The position numbers were made by a program, and so were the translations under genes. A DNA stretch of 9,706 nt from the NCBI GenBank assembly GCA_030731175.1, contig JANQUM010000092.1, forward strand, positions 1-9,706. Reading direction: 5' to 3'. The DNA comes from Spirosomataceae bacterium. GTDB taxonomy: Bacteria; Bacteroidota; Bacteroidia; Cytophagales; Spirosomataceae. Below the pieces are notes generated by a model that made no database searches, was not told the origin of the DNA, and saw only the letters and a list, made by a program, of their open reading frames with translations. Shown here piece after piece: positions 5,499 to 9,706 of this stretch. Each line of letters starts with the position of its first letter. The first letter of the stretch is position 1.

Positions 5499-5677
5499 TA
5501 AGTGGATTACGGAACTTCGCTTTTAAAGATGGCAAAGCCCTGGTTATTTTAAAATGCAAAATAAAACAATTTGAGCCATTGAGTTGTCCGAAGTTAGAAA
5601 AAATTTGCAATTAATTATAAAATCTCGCGAACATAAATTTCCTTTGTGACCTCAATTTCAAGGTACTGACCGCCGGC

Positions 5678-6397
5678 ATGAATATATTTATCAAAAACAA
5701 ATTGCTGCGAATAGTAAGCAATCATGAGTTATCTGCCTTGCAGGCGAATAAGTTTGATACGAGTTTAAACGCTCAGGTTGATCCCGTTCGTTTTTTTGCA
5801 TTAACAGGTAATGTGTTGATTACGGCTGCGACAAACGAATTGCTCGACCAATTTTTTCTGTATACATTTTCCGAAAAAGAGAAAAACTACAAGTCAATCA
5901 CCTTCGTTGTCGCGGATAAAAAAGGGGCAAAAAAAACCGTGAAGTCGTATTTTAAGGTTATTTCGGCGGGCGGCGGCGTTGTTTACAACAAAGCGAAGAA
6001 AGTGTTGGTTATGAAACGCCTCGGTAAATGGGATCTTCCCAAAGGAAAAGCTGATAAAGGAGAGAAATTTCGCGAAACTGCAGCCCGTGAAGTCACAGAA
6101 GAATGCAACATAGAAGTTGCGGTAAAGAAAAAAGTTTGCACCACTTGGCATACTTACAGGATTCACGGCAAGCGAATGCTGAAACGTACCAAATGGTACA
6201 AAATGGATTGCCTAAATGCCAAAAAAATGGCTCCGCAAATTGAAGAGGACATCGAAGAGTTACGCTGGATGAACCGTGAGGAGATCAGGAAAGCAATGAA
6301 AAACTCGTACGCCTCAATCCGCTTTGTGCTTACTGCTGCCGGAGAATATTCAAAGAAAAAAGAACAAAGCTCTACACCAATTGCAGATTCGGAATAA
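5678..6397 (+). CDS. NUDIX hydrolase with N-terminal extension
   Basis: This 239-residue protein has a NUDIX domain at about residues 95-225. The Nudix box (123-145) reads G-x5-E-x7-REV-x-EE-C-N-I, starting in PKGKADKGEKFRETAAREVT. The metal-binding glutamates of REVTEE (137-142) are present. The near-invariant glycine two residues after EE is replaced by N144. Upstream of it, GGGVVYN (98-104) and KWDLPKG (117-123) are typical strands of the fold. The first 95 residues form a separate region with no recognisable motif. NUDIX enzymes split nucleoside diphosphates linked to another group (damaged nucleotides, ADP-sugars, dinucleotide polyphosphates); the substrate cannot be told. The gene is divergent from corC-pyrE and converges on the oxidoreductase with one base between stops. 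The start was chosen at the first ATG of the open frame. Confidence 0.9.
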   Translation: MNIFIKNKLLRIVSNHELSALQANKFDTSLNAQVDPVRFFALTGNVLITAATNELLDQFFLYTFSEKEKNYKSITFVVADKKGAKKTVKSYFKVISAGGGVVYNKAKKVLVMKRLGKWDLPKGKADKGEKFRETAAREVTEECNIEVAVKKKVCTTWHTYRIHGKRMLKRTKWYKMDCLNAKKMAPQIEEDIEELRWMNREEIRKAMKNSYASIRFVLTAAGEYSKKKEQSSTPIADSE

Positions 6398-6398
6398 C

Positions 6399-7367
6399 TT
6401 ATTTAATTCCTGCTTTTGCCCGAATTTTGTCTAACAAATGAATCAACTTTCGGCTCATTGTGTGCGGCATTAGCGGACTTTCCTTCAAATCTTCGTTCAG
6501 GCAGCGGTTTACTTCGCTAATTTCAAAATCGTAGCCGCGGGTTTCCCGCTTAAATTCAAAATCTACGGGCGTTTCGTCGTCCTTAAAAAGCGTTACTTTT
6601 TTTCCTTCGTGAAACCTTGAATGAATTTGTATTTTTCCTTTCGTTCCGTAAATCCAGGCTTCGGTATTTGTATTCGCTAAAATGGTGCAGTTTAAAACAG
6701 CAGTTGCGTTTTGATCGTACCGGAAAACAAAGGACGTGGTTTCGTCAACGCCCGTTGAGCCAATAATGCTAAGTGCTTCAATATCAGATGGATAGCCGAG
6801 TAAAAGTAATGACAAATACGCCGGATAAATACCAATATCTAGTAAAGCTCCACCACCCAATTTGGGGTTAAATAAGCGGCGTTCGGGAATAAAATCCGCT
6901 TTAAAACCAAAGTCGGCGTGGATAGTTTTTATTTCTCCAATCGCCCCACTTTCAACTAATTCGAGCGTTTTAAGAGTTGTAGGTAAAAAGCGAGTCCACA
7001 TCGCTTCCATCAAGAAAGTATCGTTGTCTTTTGCAGATTTGACCATCGAATCTACCTCGGTTTCGTTCATTGCAAATGGCTTTTCACAAAGCACCGCCAC
7101 TTTTTTCTCCAAACACAATTTTGTGCAGTAAGCGTGCGTAACGTGCGGCGTGGCTATATAAACCACATCTAAACCCGGGGCGTTAAAAATTTCTTCATAA
7201 CTGCCGAATGCAAAACCTGCGTTGTGTTTTACGGCAAATTCTTGGGCACGCTCTAAGTTTGTAGAAGCAACGGCGTAGAGTTCACAACCTGCCACGGTGG
7301 CTAAATCTTGCGTAAATTTTTCGGCAATATTCCCAATTCCGATAATTCCCCATTTGATGACTGACAT
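6399..7367 (-). CDS. Gfo/Idh/MocA family NAD(P)-dependent oxidoreductase
   Basis: This 322-residue protein has the two-domain family layout. The N-terminal Rossmann fold (about 1-120) has the dinucleotide motif GIIGIGNIA (7-15), DVVYIATPHVTH (67-78) and the hallmark CEKP (94-97). The C-terminal alpha/beta domain has the conserved GGGALLDIGIYP (171-182), where D177 lies near the active site. Members oxidise or reduce hydroxyl groups of sugars, inositols, bile pigments or dihydrodiols with NAD(P). This one is close in pattern to the trans-1,2-dihydrodiol dehydrogenase-like group, but the substrate is unknown. The start is set at M of MSVIKWGIIG (7365-7367), which lies directly before the first strand; an upstream in-frame ATG would add 23 residues, begin inside the helicase gene and predate the promoter. 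It has its own promoter and lies downstream of the helicase gene on the same strand. Confidence 0.92.
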   Translation of the reverse strand: MSVIKWGIIGIGNIAEKFTQDLATVAGCELYAVASTNLERAQEFAVKHNAGFAFGSYEEIFNAPGLDVVYIATPHVTHAYCTKLCLEKKVAVLCEKPFAMNETEVDSMVKSAKDNDTFLMEAMWTRFLPTTLKTLELVESGAIGEIKTIHADFGFKADFIPERRLFNPKLGGGALLDIGIYPAYLSLLLLGYPSDIEALSIIGSTGVDETTSFVFRYDQNATAVLNCTILANTNTEAWIYGTKGKIQIHSRFHEGKKVTLFKDDETPVDFEFKRETRGYDFEISEVNRCLNEDLKESPLMPHTMSRKLIHLLDKIRAKAGIK

Positions 7368-7400
7368 ACTGATTATTTTTTTGGTTAGAAGAAGATTCAG

Positions 7401-7432
7401 CGAAGGTACAACGCTATTTATAAACGGGCAAA
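7401..7432 (-). promoter_or_regulatory. Promoter of the Gfo/Idh/MocA gene
   Basis: On the minus strand TTTG (7432-7429) is followed after 20 bases by TACCTTCG (7408-7401), which matches TAnnTTTG in seven of eight bases. Transcription would start near 7394, leaving about 27 bases before the ATG. The -33 box begins one base after the helicase stop codon, so the oxidoreductase need not depend on helicase transcription. Confidence 0.55.
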
Positions 7433-9706
7433 TCAACTAACACCCCGGCTCCATCTTCGCTCAAAAATCCAACCTTTTTGCTTTAATAAAAGTGGTAGAT
7501 AGCCGTGGGCATCTTTGCTGTTTGGGCTGTCGTAGAAAAGCCCGTCGTCGGTTAAAATTAGGCTTTCGTAATTGTTTTCTTTTTTCACGACTAAATCCGC
7601 AAACGGAAGTTCTTCAGTTAATTGATAATCAGATTCTTGTGGTTGTTTTTGCAAATAGCTCTTTAATGTATTTTTTGACTGAAAACCTTCAAATGTATTT
7701 GGTTTTGCGACAAACTTTTTCTCCGAAATATCAAGAGCGTATTGCAGGTAATTTCGCAAGATTTTCGGGCCTAAATTTGCACTATTTTCTACGTTTAGTT
7801 CTTGCGGTAAAATACTGGCAACGATATAAATCTCCGAACGAGCCCGCGTGACCGCCACGTTCAACCTATTTTCGCCTCCTTGCTGATTTAGCGTTCCGAA
7901 ATTCATCATTAATTTGCCGCTTTTATTTGGAGCGTAACCAATAGAAAATATCACGACATCAAATTCATCTCCCTGAATATTTTCGATGTTTTTTACCCGA
8001 ATATTTTGTTGAGAAACGGAGTTTTCCCTAAGTAGTGAATCAATTAATTCGGCTTGTTTGTAGTTGAATGTTACTACGCCAATGCTCAGATTTTTGTCTA
8101 TTTCTGCGATAAGTTCAATTACTTTTTGGGCTTCAATTTCGTTCCGGTTATTTTCCCAAATGCCATTTGTTTTTAAGTAATTAATATTCGATTTATTGCT
8201 ATTAATGTGCTTATAATCAGGAAGTAAGTTGAGTTTATTTCCGTAGAAATGTTGATTCGAAAACGAAATCAAATCCAGCGATTTACTCCGGTAATGACCA
8301 CGAAGTAACGTCTGCGGTAAATACTGCGAAGCAACATCAAGCAACGAATCAATTTCGAGTAATGGTTCAGAATCCTCTTGCTCTTCGTCGTACCGAACTT
8401 GGTACAAATCTGAGGGTTGAAGCTGCTGACTGTCGCCCGCAATTATTACTTGTTTTCCCCGCAAGGCTGCTGGCAAGCCGTGTTCGATATAACACTGAGA
8501 TGCCTCGTCAAAAATTACCAAATCAAACGCCTCTTTCTGAATCGGAAAAACGGCCGAAACCGTTTCCGGCGAAGCCAGCCAGCACGGTATCAAATCGAAT
8601 AGTTCTTCGCTGAAGTTTTCAATAATTTTACGGACGCTCCATAGTTGTCTTTTCTTGGTTACCTGATGCCCTAATTCTCGGTAAGTAGTCACATTTCCAA
8701 GACGGTTTCGGTCGAGTTTTCGGTAAGTAATTTCTCGTAATTTCATCAAGACAATTGCCTTGCAAAGTTCTTGTTTTTTCTGAATATTTTGCTGCAAATC
8801 TAACTCTAATTGATTGATTTTGAGAGTACTGACTCCTCGAAGGATTGGGTGTTGCGTTTCGATGTGCTTCATCCAATGTTGCATCAAATTATACTCAATT
8901 CGTTCGGTTATTTGCTCGGTATTTTCGATCGTAGCGACTGACAACAATTGGCGTTCTGTTTCTGAAAAAGAAGCTAAAAGTTGATCGTTTTCAATTAAAT
9001 AATCGAACGATTTTTCTAAGTACCTAATAAGTGGCCGAACGTCCTCATACTGCTCAATTTCCAGAATTTGCTCGGTGCTTAAATGCACGTTTTCGGTGGC
9101 AATTAGTTGCTTGCTTTCGTTGATTAATTGCAATACAAAAGAGCAATTCTCTTGAAAGGTGTCGTAGTCCTGAATTTCTAATAATTTACTTTTTTCAAAA
9201 GTTGATTTAGTTTCTTCAAAAAGCTGTTTGGTAAGTAGTACTTTTTTAAGTTGAATAACTGCCGTTGTCGCATTTTTAGGAATAGCTATTTCGTTCAGCT
9301 GAAGTTCATTTTCTATTTCAGCAAAACGCTTAGCGTTTGTTATTTCTAAAATCGCTTTCTCGAATGCTTCGGCGGTAAATTCCACGCGGTGAATTTGTGT
9401 AAACTGCTTCCACTTTTTACCGTATTTTCCGAAATTTTGCCATGCAATTTTTTTGATAATCGAAGTCGTTCTTTTCTGACCATCAACGAGCATTTTTAAG
9501 TATTCTTCGTTACCACTATCTTGGTAAAAAGCAGAAGAGGAAGAAAAGCCTTTCATCAGATGCAAATCTGAAATGAAGCGTTCTAAAGTTTCTTTTTCGA
9601 GTAAATGAGCTTTCCAAGAAGGGTTTTTGTGAAATTGTTTAAAATACTTGAGTAGTTCATTGTCCGATATTTTACTTAGTGCGAGTTCAATATTTCGCTC
9701 AAAATT
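7433..9706 (-). CDS. Large superfamily 1 DNA/RNA helicase (UPF1-like core), C-terminal 757 residues
   Basis: The frame is open from the right edge of the window (first codon at 9706-9704) to the TGA at 7433, so the gene is partial at its 5' end; the TTG at 9565 is not the start. Residues below count from the edge. About 400 residues of mostly helical, coiled-coil-like sequence come first. The helicase core follows: motif II DEAS (400-403, in DLVIFDEASQC), motif III GDSQQLQPSD (424-433), RGHYRSK (469-475), motif V QGDE (578-581, in QGDEFDVVIFS) and motif VI VAVTRAR (617-623). Motif I (Walker A) must lie outside the window, so a long insert separates motifs I and II, as in large DUF4011-type helicases. 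The tail (about 702-757) resembles the MTES_1575/Vsr-like nuclease fold at the end of such proteins, but looks degenerate. Roles in the family include DNA repair and phage defence; the cellular role here is unknown. No terminator is seen after the stop. Confidence 0.88.
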   Translation of the reverse strand, partial: NFERNIELALSKISDNELLKYFKQFHKNPSWKAHLLEKETLERFISDLHLMKGFSSSSAFYQDSGNEEYLKMLVDGQKRTTSIIKKIAWQNFGKYGKKWKQFTQIHRVEFTAEAFEKAILEITNAKRFAEIENELQLNEIAIPKNATTAVIQLKKVLLTKQLFEETKSTFEKSKLLEIQDYDTFQENCSFVLQLINESKQLIATENVHLSTEQILEIEQYEDVRPLIRYLEKSFDYLIENDQLLASFSETERQLLSVATIENTEQITERIEYNLMQHWMKHIETQHPILRGVSTLKINQLELDLQQNIQKKQELCKAIVLMKLREITYRKLDRNRLGNVTTYRELGHQVTKKRQLWSVRKIIENFSEELFDLIPCWLASPETVSAVFPIQKEAFDLVIFDEASQCYIEHGLPAALRGKQVIIAGDSQQLQPSDLYQVRYDEEQEDSEPLLEIDSLLDVASQYLPQTLLRGHYRSKSLDLISFSNQHFYGNKLNLLPDYKHINSNKSNINYLKTNGIWENNRNEIEAQKVIELIAEIDKNLSIGVVTFNYKQAELIDSLLRENSVSQQNIRVKNIENIQGDEFDVVIFSIGYAPNKSGKLMMNFGTLNQQGGENRLNVAVTRARSEIYIVASILPQELNVENSANLGPKILRNYLQYALDISEKKFVAKPNTFEGFQSKNTLKSYLQKQPQESDYQLTEELPFADLVVKKENNYESLILTDDGLFYDSPNSKDAHGYLPLLLKQKGWIFERRWSRGVS

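Noticed and set aside
5499..5677. Possible divergent promoters between the CorC/HlyC-like and NUDIX genes (TTCCTTTG at 5639-5646 on plus; TTATTTTG on minus near 5563-5572)
   Set aside because: Each lacks the conserved A of TAnnTTTG and has no TTG at proper spacing, so the match is too weak to annotate.
7368..7436. Upstream in-frame ATG extending the oxidoreductase by 23 residues
   Set aside because: It would start inside the helicase gene and before the predicted promoter. The Rossmann fold starts directly after MSVIKW, the normal place for the family.
8362..8613. Plus-strand open frames of 61-83 codons opposite the helicase gene
   Set aside because: They are shadows of the helicase motif II-III coding region and show no protein-like composition or start signals.
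1..9706. CRISPR arrays, tRNA or rRNA genes, insertion sequence ends, integrase genes
   Set aside because: I saw no regularly spaced repeats, no cloverleaf-like or rRNA sequence, no transposase or integrase motifs and no terminal inverted repeats with target duplications.

Overview
The window looks like ordinary chromosome from a member of the Bacteroidota, perhaps Cytophagales or a relative, though the genus cannot be read from the sequence. The evidence is three promoters that match the TTG / TAnnTTTG consensus of this phylum, AT-rich leaders with no strong GGAGG ribosome binding site, moderately low GC, and protein sequences typical of the phylum (a DksA-like protein lacking its zinc cysteines, a secreted RidA-like protein, a NUDIX protein next to pyrE).

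Layout from left to right. Positions 1-271 hold the N-terminal part of an enoyl-CoA hydratase (minus, cut by the window edge). A small toxin-antitoxin locus on plus follows: an intact 64-residue antitoxin-like gene (371-565) and a RelE/ParE-type toxin (571-838) that appears split by one extra base. A RidA-family protein with a signal peptide (840-1283, minus) meets the toxin tail to tail. Next is a minus-strand pair of membrane genes: a QmcA/stomatin-type SPFH protein (1888-2802) and its usual partner NfeD (1367-1798), closed by a strong terminator. A 241-base divergent regulatory region (2803-3043) carries a promoter on each strand and several short inverted repeats. It leads on plus to a 128-residue DksA/TraR-like protein (3044-3430).

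A bidirectional terminator separates that gene from the minus-strand pair corC/hlyC-like (4167-5498) and pyrE (3502-4131). A NUDIX hydrolase (5678-6397, plus) lies divergent to this pair, and I see no clear promoter in the 179 bases between them (5499-5677). The NUDIX gene converges with a Gfo/Idh/MocA oxidoreductase (6399-7367, minus), which has its own promoter. The right end (7433-9706, minus) is the C-terminal 757 residues of a large superfamily 1 helicase whose N-terminus and Walker A lie outside the window.

Most of the window is housekeeping: pyrimidine synthesis, membrane maintenance and metabolite clean-up. The accessory material is the toxin-antitoxin locus and the helicase, which resembles large helicase-nuclease proteins sometimes found in defence loci. 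I found no clearly new multi-gene system. The points most worth a second look are the zinc-less DksA-like protein, the apparently degenerate nuclease-like tail of the helicase, the split toxin, and the symmetric elements in the 2803-3043 divergent region. No stretch longer than 300 bases lacks a gene.
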